In this document: piece after piece, positions 20,914 through 31,434 of the stretch
Layout of the letters: each line of letters begins with the position of its first letter
Numbering within the stretch: position 1 is the stretch's first letter
Assembly: GCA_036940085.1 (NCBI GenBank)
Contig: JALLBK010000075.1
Location: 1 to 40,012, forward strand
Reading direction: 5' to 3'
Origin: Discostella pseudostelligera
Lineage: Eukaryota > Bacillariophyta > Thalassiosirophyceae > Thalassiosirales > Thalassiosiraceae
DNA: 40,012 nt
The notes under the pieces: model-generated
Told to the model about the DNA's origin: nothing
The model's database searches: none
What the model saw: the letters and a program-made list of their open reading frames with translations, nothing else
Program-made: the position numbers and the translations under genes

Positions 20914-23339
20914 ATGGTACCACATCATCTTCTGCTTACGACGACGCTCCTTGTAGGTGGCAGCGCTAGCACTACCGCATTATCCTTGAATAATGTATCA
21001 ATGCGCTCTAAGACTACGACTACGGTCAAACGATTGGTTTCTCCATCATCGACTTCTAATCTAAGTGGTTCAATACATGAAATAGCATGCCTTCGTGACG
21101 TGAAATGGAGAACAAACAGCTCTCGAAGTGTATGTTTCATGGTTGCAGCCGCAGAAGCATCACATCAAAATATAGAAGGTTTTACTTCGACAATGCATGG
21201 TGACAGTGACACTATAGAGGATAATCGGCATGGTGATCAAATCGGAGAAATGAAGAATGGTCAGAATGCAAATGATTTCCAACTACTGGTCCAAGCGGCA
21301 CTCCAGACACTCGTCCGTAGTGATTTGGACGGAGAAGAATTAGATCATTCATATGGAAGTGCATCCCAGGGATTATGGATGCATGCTCCAACAGCTAAGA
21401 AAATGGAACAATTGCTTAATCGAGTAGCGTTGAAGGTGCGTTCTCAGTTGACAATTGATCATTCATCAAAGGAGGCTCTACCTCATGCACACCGCTGAAT
21501 CTTCGTCACTAGTAGATGCCGAGCAATGCGATTGATCCTACTGCTGCTTTTCAACAAGAGATAAATGCACAATGCTTGAATTGGATGAAGACGGCACCAT
21601 CACCTCTTTTTCTAGATTTGACACCACACATACATGACCTTGCGAACGAAGAGCATCTCACTCTCAATGACACAAGTCCAGCGCAATACATCTCCCGTGT
21701 GGCTTGTCACATAATATTCCTTCCTTCTGGTGCTGAAACGTCGTCCTTTGCGCTGGTAGAAAGTACTGGGGCGCACATTTACGGGAAACTGCTGTATGGC
21801 GGGGTAACAAGGTATCGGTTACTGAAATCTAGCAAGACTGTTAGGCGTGTCGGTGAGAAGAGGGAGGTCGGCAGTCCAAATAATCACAAGCATCCGTCAT
21901 GGGTTCAATTAGGTGGACTACAGCGAAAATATGAGGTGAGTGGATCAATCCAATGGTGAACATTGATTACTGTCAGGTGCATGTGAATTAATGAAGGTTG
22001 CTATTAGGCGATTGACATGGGGCCAGCTGCAATATTGGAATTGTCACTCCTTCCAAAACTATGGAAAGAGTTTCCTACAATATTCGAGAAGAATGCATTA
22101 ATGGGAGGCGCTCGCGAGGATATGACGATGACTTCTGTAGCGTGTGGATGGGATCCTTCAATGTTGCAATTTTTGCCCGAGGAGGATGACAAGGATGTTG
22201 TACACATTGGAGCAGATTCAATCCGTGAACATGCATTTGATTCACTTGAGGGTATTCAACGAAATGCTGCAATTAGAGCACATTTTCAAAGCAGTGTTGG
22301 TGGACTTCAGCCGCAAATTGATGCCATAGTTCGGCGAGTATTAGATGGGCGGAACATATGCACAATGATCAAAGGTGACACAGATGAAGATTTCTTAAAC
22401 CGATCAAGACTTGAGGCAGAAGAGTTAGCATTGCTTGGTCTGCGACCGGTACGTGGAGTACTGCTTTTTGGTCAACCAGGTGTTGGTAAAACTATGATAG
22501 CTAGGGAAATTGCTCGTCTCATTTCTCGGACACCTCCGAAGATTGTTGCAGCATCTGAGCTTCTTGATCGTTGGGTTGGAGGATCAGAGCGATTAGTTCG
22601 AGAGTTATTTCATGATGCCGAGGTAGAATTAAAGCGATTGCAGGAAACAGCGTCGGTTGGTGAGGAAGATAGGGCGTTCTTAAACAGTGCACTTCACGTT
22701 ATCATAGTCGACGAAATAGATGCAGTGTTTCGAAGGCGAACTGACTCGAATGATAGCGGGTCCAATTCTCGAGATTCTGTGGTAAACCAGATGTTGGCAA
22801 AATTGGATGGGGTCAACGCACTTCCGAACATATTACTCATAGGGATGACCAATCGGCGTGAGCTACTTGATCCAGCTCTTCTCAGACCGGGCCGTCTAGA
22901 AGTGCAGATTGAAATACCGTTGCCGCAACAATCCCAGAGACGAGAGATATTGCAATTACATTTTGGGCCTCTAAGAAGGCGAAACCGATTAAGCTATCCT
23001 CTCCGTTGCGCGATTGATGGTGTTTCATCAAACGCTAATGATGGTGACTCTATCGAGGAGACCACACCGAGTAAGAGTAGGAAGCGGAAAGCATTGAGGA
23101 ACGCTGCAAAATGCTTACTTGATGTTGTGCCACCATTAAGACCTATTGCATACGACTTAGCTGCTGAAACGGATGGGTTCAGTGGTGCAGATATCGCAGG
23201 GTTGGTTAGATGTGCAGGATCGAGAGCCCTCGCCAGGACTAGACAAGCTGGCACTGGTGTAGAAAGTATCATTATAACCCTCGATGATATCAAGCAGGCC
23301 ATAGATGAAGTTTCAGGAGGTAGAATTCGGCAGCGGTGA
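20914..23339 (+). CDS. Single-domain NSF-like AAA ATPase with signal peptide
   Basis: This is an AAA+ ATPase, 757 residues in three exons: 20914-21435, 21516-21935 and 22008-23339. Only one AAA module is present, in the C-terminal half, and it resembles the D1 domain of NSF more than CDC48. It has Walker A GQPGVGKT (about 469-476), Walker B VIIVDEID (about 545-552), NILLIGMTNRRELLDPALLRPGRLE with arginine-finger positions, and FSGADIAGLVRCAGSRAL. A basic insert (KSRKRK) splits the lid region. The N-terminal half matches nothing I recognise. Its second part has LYGGVTRYRLL and GGLQRKYEAIDMGPAAILEL. The protein starts with a hydrophobic leader (HLLLTTTLLVGGSASTTA), so it should enter the ER, and perhaps the plastid or its surrounding spaces. 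NSF itself is cytosolic and has two AAA domains. The function is unknown. Confidence 0.8.
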
Positions 23340-23775
23340 TGTACACTAAAATCAGAGACGGCATTATTGATAAAGAAGTTCATAGTCGTCTTGCTCAACA
23401 CCGACACGGATGTTGATAGTGTCGGTGATTTCGCTGTCCAACAATAACAATCAATTATGTAAGCAAAAGTGTGCAGACTGTAGAGTGCGTCTATTGGGAG
23501 TGTCAATCAACTAATCTGGTGCACAAATAATGACAAAGCACGGTTATTTATTCAGTGATTATATCAACTCAAGAGCCACCACTCATATTCGAATTTCCTC
23601 ATATTGACAAGATCTAGCTGAATCGGGAATGTTCAGTAAAGTAGATTGTAACGAATTTAGTAGAGTGGCTCGAACCCCTGCACTCTCTCCGAGTGAAAAA
23701 TGATGCTCAATAGATAACAGCATTTCCTCCCCAAAACTGCGCATTCTCTACTTTTCTCAAACATCCAGTAAATCG
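23340..23775. other. Spacer between AAA gene and ubiquitin-like gene (convergent)
   Basis: This 436-bp stretch lies between two 3' ends. It has no gene and no clear repeat. A 92-nt stretch on the minus strand (about 23653-23750) has tRNA-like traits, namely a 6-bp end stem and a GGTTCGAGCC B-box-like word. It fails to form proper D, anticodon and T stems. Confidence 0.4.
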
Positions 23776-24341
23776 TTACCGCTCCCCTCCACGAAGCTGG
23801 AGCACCATATGTATCGTCGCACCAGCCGCAATCGCATACGATTCCAATGTCCGATCATCCGATAATTGTTTCCCCGAAAAGATGAGACGGATTTGATCTA
23901 CCTGTATCCCCTCCTTCTCCTGCAATGCCTGCTTTACGGCAAGGACTTGATTTTCAGGTTCGAAGTTGAATGCTTGCTTGCGCCCCGTAAGTGTTTTGAT
24001 GAAGATCTGTTGAAGCAGAAATGATATTATGGAGTAAACAACGAACGGATTTTCGAAATGGTAATTGATAATTGTCGTCGCCGAGGTATGGAGAGAATCA
24101 GAACGAGGGTTAGAGATTTCATATGAGAATAAATGAGCTAGAAGAAAGAGTTGATTTATCTGACAGCAACCGCAAGCCCGCCCCTTCCTCTGACTGCTTG
24201 CACTTGGGGTAGACCTGTCGCCGACGCCGACGCCGAATACGATCATGGCACGTGATTCTGACCGAGCAAGAGAGATATCCATCGCAATCTCTCGATCACG
24301 GCCGTCGATTCACTGCTAGGAAGGGGATAACTCACCTGCAT
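23776..24341 (-). CDS. Divergent ubiquitin/NEDD8-like modifier
   Basis: This is a 78-residue ubiquitin-fold protein in two exons. Exon 1 (24341-24336) is just ATG CAG. A 329-nt intron follows (GTGAGT/CAACAG), the longest in the window, and then exon 2 (24006-23776). The product starts [10 protein letters not shown] as ubiquitin does. It keeps I44, K48, H68 and V70 and ends LRGG plus a two-residue tail (ER) that must be cut off. It differs from ubiquitin at many sites: R11, A29 and A63 replace three linkage lysines. Residue 72 is Gln, neither the Arg of ubiquitin nor the Ala of NEDD8, and this residue is read by E1 enzymes. It may be the organism's NEDD8/RUB, in which case CUL1 next door is its target, or a separate modifier. 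It is clearly not a polyubiquitin gene. Confidence 0.82.
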
Positions 24342-25009
24342 GGTAGGTAGATATTGGTCGATGGGGGGTGGCAATGCAACGATAGATACAATTGGCAACG
24401 ATGAATGATGGCGGCGAAGGCGGCGGTGGGATTTGGTGCGGTAGGCTGCTGCGGCATGGCTTGGTGGCACGAGCGATGGCGGGAAGAGGCGCGCCGAAAA
24501 GGAGCACTTCCACGTGTAATTGAAGGTCTATCCACGTGTACTTCCAGGTGGATATTCAACTTCCACGTGTACTGTCATAGACTGTCATACCCTGTCATAC
24601 CGCTAGCTGCAGCTGGCAGGGGGTGATAGGGTGCTATGCTGGGTGAAGTCAAAACTACGACGACGACGACGACGACGACGAGAAGGCCGCCATCCACAGG
24701 CATATGAAGGCAAAACAAGTATGAAGTTTTAATAGTTGTCATAGATCCTACTCTCCTATAATTATTCTTATGGAGACTAGAAGAGCGAATGCCAGACTTG
24801 GTCCTGGCCGCTAGAGTTCTTCCCTTTCGTAAATAATAGCGTCGTTATTACATCCTATTGCCGCATCCGACGCAATTTTTCCCCATTCCACAGATTGTTG
24901 AGCTCCTCACGAGCAGACATCTCGATCTCCACATCCCAATTTCCTCTCTCTCTCCTGACGATTCTCTCAAAAACAAACTCTGGCAACCTCACTCCCATAC
25001 CTCGTGTGC
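24342..25009. promoter_or_regulatory. Promoter of the ubiquitin-like gene with G-boxes and small repeats
   Basis: This is a 668-bp spacer. GGCGGGAA lies at 24478-24485. Three CACGTG boxes lie at 24511-24516, 24533-24538 and 24564-24569. The first sits in GGAGCACTTCCACGTG, the exact reverse complement of the box upstream of TPK. Three tandem decamers follow, ACTGTCATAG/ACTGTCATAC/CCTGTCATAC (24571-24600), then a CGA microsatellite (about 24656-24682). From about 24700 to 25009 I see no gene; this is the 3' flank of the Fe-S carrier gene. Confidence 0.5.
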
Positions 25010-25709
25010 TCACACACCAAAACTACTCCCACATCCGCAACTCTCCTCAGCATTTGGATTGAAAAACTTGAACCCTCCTCCAATCAAATCATCTGAATAA
25101 TCTAATTCCAATCCATACAAGTAGAGTAAACTCTTGGCATCAACGACACATTGTATCCCCTCCTGGTCGTATGTGTCCACTTCATCCTCTTCTTGTATAT
25201 CATCGGAAGTGCTAAAGTCCATTACGTAAGATAAGCCTGAGAAAAGTAAACAAATATTAGTGATTTCATCGAGTGAATGAATAATATAGCACCACAAAGC
25301 GTATTCCATTAAATCATCGATTTCTCTCGTCCTCTTTGATTTATCATCACTTACCGGAACATCCCCCATTGCGTACGCCCATGCGCAAAATGAGAGGCGA
25401 TGCGGCATCCTCGCGCTTCTGCTTCAACTCGATGAGACGTGACATGGCCTTGGGCTTAATTTTTATAATTGCATCTTCTGGCGGCTCGTAGTTAGCATTA
25501 TTATTGGGTGGTGGCGGTGTTTGGATGTCGGCGGCAGAAGAACGGAGTGAGGAGGAGGATGGGCATAATATCGCTGGAGTTGTCATAGATGTAACTGTTG
25601 GTGGTAGAACAAAAGATTGAGCGTGTTGGAACGGCATGAAGATGCAAGTCAATGCGACAGTTGCCCGGAGTAATTGCCGACGCCGAAGATGAGCATCATT
25701 CGTCATCAT
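25010..25709 (-). CDS. A-type iron-sulfur carrier (IscA/SufA), probably plastid
   Basis: A-type carriers bind Fe-S clusters and pass them to target proteins. The model is 193 residues: exon 1 25709-25355, intron 25354-25237 (118 nt, GTAAGT/CTCAG), exon 2 25236-25010. The splice joins RNGGCSG to LSYVMDF in phase, as the family requires. The three ligand cysteines are present: Cys117 in GGCSG, and Cys185 and Cys187 in SCGCGSSF. The N-terminus has a twin-Arg-like RRRQLLRATVALTCIFMPF hydrophobic leader ending HAQSFVLPP. This fits a signal peptide with Phe at +1, the plastid motif of diatoms, so the SUF pathway of the plastid is the likely setting. The gene is divergent from the next gene. Confidence 0.88.
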
Positions 25710-26135
25710 AGTAGTGGAGGGTGTCCTGAAATACTTTTAAGCGGTTATGACTTCCGTTGATGCCGTAGTGTGTGATAATGATGGATGAAGATTCTGGATT
25801 TGGCGATCATTGCTGCTGGCTTGTTGCTTGTTGTACTTACTCTACTTCAGTAGGTACTCCTAGAAGTATTCGCCAAATTTTCCTCGATCTGCCCGCTGCC
25901 ACCTGCTGTGCATGCTTCGTGCACGTGCTCCTTCCATCCACTTCCACCTCACAACAAACACTCCGAGGCCGAGACCATGACCATGACGATCCCGACGTCG
26001 ATGCCGATGCCGACGCAACCTGCCGCCACGTGCTGACCACTGACCGCTGACCGCTGCCAGCCGCTGCCGCCCACCACCATCGCACCATTATCTACTCTTT
26101 AGAGGGAGAGGCATAGAGACGAAGAGAAACAAACA
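25710..26135. promoter_or_regulatory. Divergent promoter between Fe-S carrier and unknown plastid gene
   Basis: This 426-bp spacer has CACGTG at 25922-25927 and 26027-26032. A GATGCCGATGCCGACG/CATGACCATGACG repeat-like stretch runs from about 25976 to 26020, and CTGACCACTGACCGCTGACCGCTGCC direct repeats lie near 26033-26060. No gene is seen. Confidence 0.4.
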
Positions 26136-27512
26136 ATGATCCATCTCGTGTCCACAATGTTGATACTACTCACTTCAATACCCCGAACCTACGCGGGCGG
26201 CGGGTCGGCACGTGCATCACTTTCTTCATCGTCATGCTTCGTCCGTTCCGTCTCTGGACGATGCACCAATGCGAATCACGCACCTCGTCTTTCTCCTCCC
26301 GCGATCTACCAATACTCAAACAGACAATCATCGTCTGGTGTGCTTTCGTTGTTACCTAGCAGTTTCTACCTTCATCGACAACAACACCAACAACGAGGAA
26401 TCGCCTTGTCCTCCACTGCCTCTTCGGACAATAATAATGGAGGCGACACAACCGACTTGAAAATCAATATCTCTCGATTAACAACATTACAATCCCTTTT
26501 ATCTGAACGTGGTGCTCCAGGAAGCATCGGGTGCAATCTCGGCAATGGTGATCTCATTGCCTTACCACCCACATCTTCCTGCTCTTTGGAATACAAGGAT
26601 TTGCATCCACATCTCCTCCCACTTGCAAAAAGCACCTCTTCTGGTCATATTATTTGTGCATTGCGACGGGCCTATGCCGATGATGTTCCCGATTATGATA
26701 GTCCATCGCTTCATGCGCCATGGCCAATCGTCGAGAGTGCCGTTGGCCTTCCAGGGATGAGACTTCTTGCGTTGAATAGTGAACATTTAATGCGTCGAAT
26801 TGCTGCCGATGCCGATGGGAATTCGGGCGATGATGAGGAATCACGTCGTAAGATTGTGGAAATGTACAACCGTGGATTGGGAAATGGAAGTATCTCTGAC
26901 AAATCACTAGACACACCGTATCTCATTGGTAGCGTTACCGAATTAGGATATGGACTGGACAAATACATACTCTTGCGCGTCGGGCCATTTCCGGATTTGT
27001 ATGAAACCATGTCCAATACACATTTATCGCGTGGTGATGAGAAGTCATCGTTAATTGCTGCCGAGGCATCCAATGGAAAATTTGGTGGCTTTGGTTCAAC
27101 ATTTGCATTCTATGCAAAATTATTAGCATCTCTATCTCCCAAGCGGGAGGAGGAATGTCGAGATGCAGCACGTATGACATTACGTATGCCATTGCCATCG
27201 TTGGGATTAACTCGAAAGGACTATGTTGATGTTGCGAAAATGGCAGGAATTGCTAATCAGGATGATGATGGAGAAGTGGCATTACGTAAGATGTTGGACA
27301 TGTACGAAAAGATACGCGAGCATGAGAAGGATGACAACTCTCGTGATGGTAAGACACCGCAGCAAATTGCCATGGAGGATGCAAATAACTTGTTGGATGT
27401 GGCGTGTTTGACGGGACGTAAGTACGGTGATGTGAGGGAGGAGATTGCGAAGATTTATCGAGAGGCGGGGATGGAGGAGGATGCACGCTTTGTCGAACGA
27501 TGCATTACCTAG
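26136..27512 (+). CDS. Conserved-looking protein of unknown function, probable organelle leader
   Basis: I do not recognise the family. It is a single exon of 458 residues. The leader (MIHLVSTMLILLTSIPRTYAGGG) looks like a signal peptide cleaved near TYAGG. A Ser-rich stretch of about 75 residues follows, which is typical of a plastid or secretory precursor, though no clear Phe at +1 is seen. The mature part from about 110 to 458 is soluble and well structured. It has GAPGSIGCNLGNGDLIALPP, GLDKYILLRVGPFPDLYE, then a helical C-terminal region (KYGDVREEIAKIYREAGMEEDARFVERCI). It has no membrane helices, cysteine motifs or nucleotide-binding loops. Plain sequence search or structure prediction would be informative. 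Confidence 0.75.
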   Translation: MIHLVSTMLILLTSIPRTYAGGGSARASLSSSSCFVRSVSGRCTNANHAPRLSPPAIYQYSNRQSSSGVLSLLPSSFYLHRQQHQQRGIALSSTASSDNNNGGDTTDLKINISRLTTLQSLLSERGAPGSIGCNLGNGDLIALPPTSSCSLEYKDLHPHLLPLAKSTSSGHIICALRRAYADDVPDYDSPSLHAPWPIVESAVGLPGMRLLALNSEHLMRRIAADADGNSGDDEESRRKIVEMYNRGLGNGSISDKSLDTPYLIGSVTELGYGLDKYILLRVGPFPDLYETMSNTHLSRGDEKSSLIAAEASNGKFGGFGSTFAFYAKLLASLSPKREEECRDAARMTLRMPLPSLGLTRKDYVDVAKMAGIANQDDDGEVALRKMLDMYEKIREHEKDDNSRDGKTPQQIAMEDANNLLDVACLTGRKYGDVREEIAKIYREAGMEEDARFVERCIT

Positions 27513-27912
27513 TTTAATTGACGAAGGTCGCTACTTAGCTGCTACCCAGCAATGTAAAAGATGAAGCGGAACGCTCATGCAATAGTAAATGATCTTATAC
27601 GATTTCCTAGCATTCACTTTGACTTTGTTTCAGATAACAATTCACGTCAAGAGAGGGTGAGAGAGTAAGGTGGGAGAAGAGATAGAAGATATTCATCACT
27701 TCCACGTGGAAAATGCTTGATGCACAGATATTATGTACAATACCTACTTAGGAGTATATGTACCTAGCTAGGCATCTGTAAAAAGGCGTTATGTATGTAT
27801 GTACGCTTCAACATTGCCGCCAACTGCCACATGTTTGCCTTTTTAGTTTTATTGATAACTAGAGGAGTACGTCAATTCCACTAACGCCATCGCGCCATGA
27901 CCATGATGAATC
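27513..27912. promoter_or_regulatory. Spacer upstream of kinesin, with CACTTCCACGTGGAA box
   Basis: This 400-bp spacer holds the 3' flank of the unknown gene and the kinesin promoter. CACTTCCACGTGGAA at 27698-27712 is a near-perfect palindrome around CACGTG and shares the CACTTCCACGTG word with the boxes near 10941 and 24505. TATGTATGTATGTACG lies at about 27791. No gene is seen. Confidence 0.45.
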
Positions 27913-30900
27913 ATGGCGGCCGCCGCAACGAGAATGATGGCCGATCTCAATAGTACTCCAACCTCCCAAGTCCGCGTCGGCGTGAGAATACGTCCATTGA
28001 CACCAAAAGAATCCAGTGAGGGTGGAAAAGTGGTCCTGAATGGTAAGCATCGTTTGCTCCTCATCATCTTTGTTGTTGCATGAGAAAATTCTAAATCTGT
28101 ACCCTACCGTCGACCGTCCTACACAGTCAATGCATTTGATCGGACTGTCACCCTATCCAATCGTAAATTTACCTATGACTCCGTCTTCCATTCCAATGTG
28201 ACACAATTAGATCTTTACTCCAGCGTAGCTCCTCCTTTACTTGACTCATTCCTTAATGGATTCAATGCCACCATCCTTGCGTATGGTCAGACGGGCAGCG
28301 GCAAAACCTACACCATGGGGTCTGAGGCAGGGACGATTGATGAGACGAATTTTTTGAATGGGAATGTAAGCGACAATATTGGTCTCATTCCACGCTTCAT
28401 ATCAGACATGTTCGAATCATTATTTCGACGAAGGGAGGCATCTGAAAAGGCTTCCCTACGCAAAACAGCATCACACCAATCTATCTCTCTTGTTGATTTC
28501 CGAGTATTTGCATCATTTCTGGAGTTTTATGGAGAAGATATTTTTGATTTATTAGATGAAAATCGCAATGCTCTGAAAGTACGCGAAGATTCCAATAAAG
28601 AAGTGGTCATCGTTGGGTTGAAGCAGGTTCACATTCACAATTCTGTCGATGCAATGAATATTTTGAACACTGGGACGATGAACCGAACAACTGCTGCGAC
28701 ATTAATGAATTTCACATCTTCTCGTTCCCATGCTTGCTTTACGGTTAATCTTCAACAAACGACGCGTAGTGCCGATGGAGATGATGTAACTACTACATCT
28801 CGATTCACCTTCGTAGATTTGGCTGGGAGCGAACGGATGAAAAAGACTGGAGCGGAAGGAGCTCGGGCGAAGGAAGGAATAAAAATCAATGAGGGTCTCC
28901 TTGCATTGGGAAATGTGATTAATGCGTTAGCAGATGAGGAAAGGCTAGCTAAGGGAGAGCGAGTCCATGTGGTACGTTGTGCAGTTGTGCAATACATACT
29001 ATCTGGCCTTCTTTTTCGACTTCACTTTATCACCATTGTGACAATAATTACAGCCGTATAGACAGTCGAAGTTGACTCGTCTTTTGCAAGATGCATTAGG
29101 CGGAAATAGCCAGACATTATTTTTGGCCTGTGTTTCTCCCTCTGATACGAATGCAAGTGAGACTCTGTCTACATTACACTACGCAAACCGTGCGAGGAAC
29201 ATCAAAAATGCTCCGACTAGAAATATTGATGCAACGGCTGAGGAACTTCGGCGATTGCGCGCATTGACTAGCTTATTGAAATGTGAATTGATCAAACAAC
29301 GGTTCGATTGTAAATCTTCTGTGGTAACGACAAATCCAGAACGCGAGTCGACAGATCAACAACAAAACATTGGTGTGGTCGATGAAGATCTGATGCTGAG
29401 AGATGATGTGATTGCATATATGAACCAGATAGAAGAGAAAGCGTCCGAACTAGGAATTGGATATTCATCTGACCGCAAACTGCCACAGTCAGTTCTTGAT
29501 GCACCACAGCTTCTTCGGCTCACGTCAGCCGAAACCTCATCAAACGACAAAATTGAGAATGAAGAGGATGAAGCCTCGTATGTTTCAGATGTAGGTGAAA
29601 ATCCTGAGAGTAGAATGCAAATGAATGATACCGTCATTGCCGATCACCCGCAAGATGATCAAATTCGCAAAATTGAAGGAGACATTGAGGAACAAGAGGA
29701 GCGCCTCTTACAGCTCAAAGAGCGAATTCGCCAACAGCACGACATGCAAGAGAAGTACATAATTTTGACCAACGAGGTGCAAAAGTTGGAAATTGAGAAG
29801 CAAGATCTTGCCGAAAAGCTTGAGAAAGCACAGGGAGAGGGGACAACCTGGATAAAGACTAAACTGGAGCATGTACAATCTTTGCTCGCTCAGGCAAGGC
29901 AGGATATTCGAAAGCAGCAACAGAAATGTCGTGAGGCAGAGATGGATGCTCAACGATGCAAGGGGCTTGAAAATAGAATCGATGAGTTGAAGAGCGCAAA
30001 GGCTAATTTGCTGAAGAAGCAGAAAGAGGAAGCGAAGAAACAAAGGGATTACTCCAAGACGAAGGCTCGAGAACTCCAGGACGCTACCAGAAGGGAGAGG
30101 AGTGCGCAAAAGACGGTCCTCAAGCTGGAAGCTGAAAATCAGCGCTTGAAGGCAGTAGTGGAACGCAGCAAAGCGCGTAATATCAAACTCTCGTGTAAGC
30201 TCAAGGATACTGAATCTAGTCTAAAGCAAGCACTTTCGACAAGAAGGAGCAACAGCGTGCAAAGTCCAAACGAAGATGCTGAATCAGACGTGCTTTCTTC
30301 AACAAGTAGAACAATCGATTCGATCAAATACCTGTTAGACAAAAGTGTGATGGATAGGGTGGCCTTATCGCAGACTCGATCGGTGCTCAAGTCAAAAGTT
30401 GCACTTCAGCAGAGTCTTTTACAGTCCATCGCCGTGGAAGCCAACATATTGTCTGAGTTGGAACGACATGAAGATGCGATGAGCTCTGAACCTTCCAATG
30501 AGACTCTAGCCGAGATCAAATATCACAAGGACAATGTTCAAGACTTATCGATCCAATTAGAGCTCCTGGAAAACAGTATTGATGAGCTGCGGGCCAAATT
30601 CCCCTGTCTCAAGGACGAAAACAACGTAAAGGTGGCGATGGACAATGTTTTCAATGAGCGTGATTCAGTTATGAAGGTAATATCCAAGCTTCATTTTCGT
30701 GATCTCCGAACCCTTGTGCTGAGCTTTTTAAGCTCTTCCTATTCGTCCGAGGTACGTTTGTTCTTCGATGTGATTTTCTTTGATCCCTCGGTTCACCAGT
30801 TGTAATGCATTGTTTCCGTATTTTTCAGCTTGATCGACAACAGTTGAAGTCGGCGTTGGCTGCGAAAGATCTCAGGCTTGCCACATTGGAGGATGAGATC

Positions 30901-31254
30901 GTAACTAAAAACGAGAAGATTAATATTCTAACAAGATCTTTGGGTAGGCGTCGTGAAAGCGAGGAAATGTCAACGAAGATACAGGATTTTGTCGGAGTGA
31001 AGTCGACCGGTTCACCAACTCTTACCCGACAAGCAACGAATGGCACCAATGGACTTACGAATGATGCCTCCTCCTTATCAAAAGACTTTTCCATCAGTGT
31101 AGGACTATCGTCCCCAGCGGCAATAACACCATCGAGCACACGGGCATCCAAATTCGGAAGCCTGAAACAACGATATCTCAAAAAGGTGCAATCACCCAAA
31201 CCAACGGAAGTACCACCTCGGTACAACCTCCGAAAAACAAGCAATAGAGGATGA
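27913..31254 (+). CDS. Kinesin-4 family motor (KIF4/chromokinesin-like)
   Basis: This is a plus-end microtubule motor, 1032 residues in four exons: 27913-28042, 28127-28971, 29054-30751 and 30829-31254. The motor is N-terminal. It starts [10 protein letters not shown] (about 20), with P-loop GQTGSGKT (97-104), switch I SSRSHA (241-246), switch II DLAGSE (274-279), and [19 protein letters not shown] joined across intron 2. [14 protein letters not shown] ends the motor. [17 protein letters not shown] and the neck sequence fit the kinesin-4 group, which acts on spindles, chromosomes or flagellar length. Long coiled coils follow (about 500-720 and around 840). The tail is Ser/Thr-rich and basic. 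The cysteine-rich tail of animal KIF4A is not seen. The ATG at 27913 has an in-frame TGA two codons upstream. Confidence 0.9.
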
Positions 31255-31434
31255 ATTCATTTCTCAATATTCATAAACTTATGCAATCTCGTTACAACAT
31301 TCTCAGCTGATTTATCAGTACGTCTATGATAGGTTTCTTAAGTCTCCCATACTCAGATGAATTGCCTCGTATGCTAACATTACTCAATGCTCTCAAGTTA
31401 TCTTCCTTCGCTTCACCACGTAGAGGTGTTCGAC

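Noticed and set aside
23653..23750. tRNA-like stretch on the minus strand (6-bp end stem GTAGAG/CTCTAC, B-box-like GGTTCGAGCC, 92 nt)
   Set aside because: The T, D and anticodon stems do not pair properly, the A-box is poor and no T-run terminator follows. It may be a decayed tRNA or chance.
24007..24335. Open frame running through the ubiquitin-like gene's intron, giving a 168-residue product
   Set aside because: A GTGAGT donor directly after ATG CAG and a CAACAG acceptor give the exact ubiquitin start MQIF; the extension has no recognisable content.
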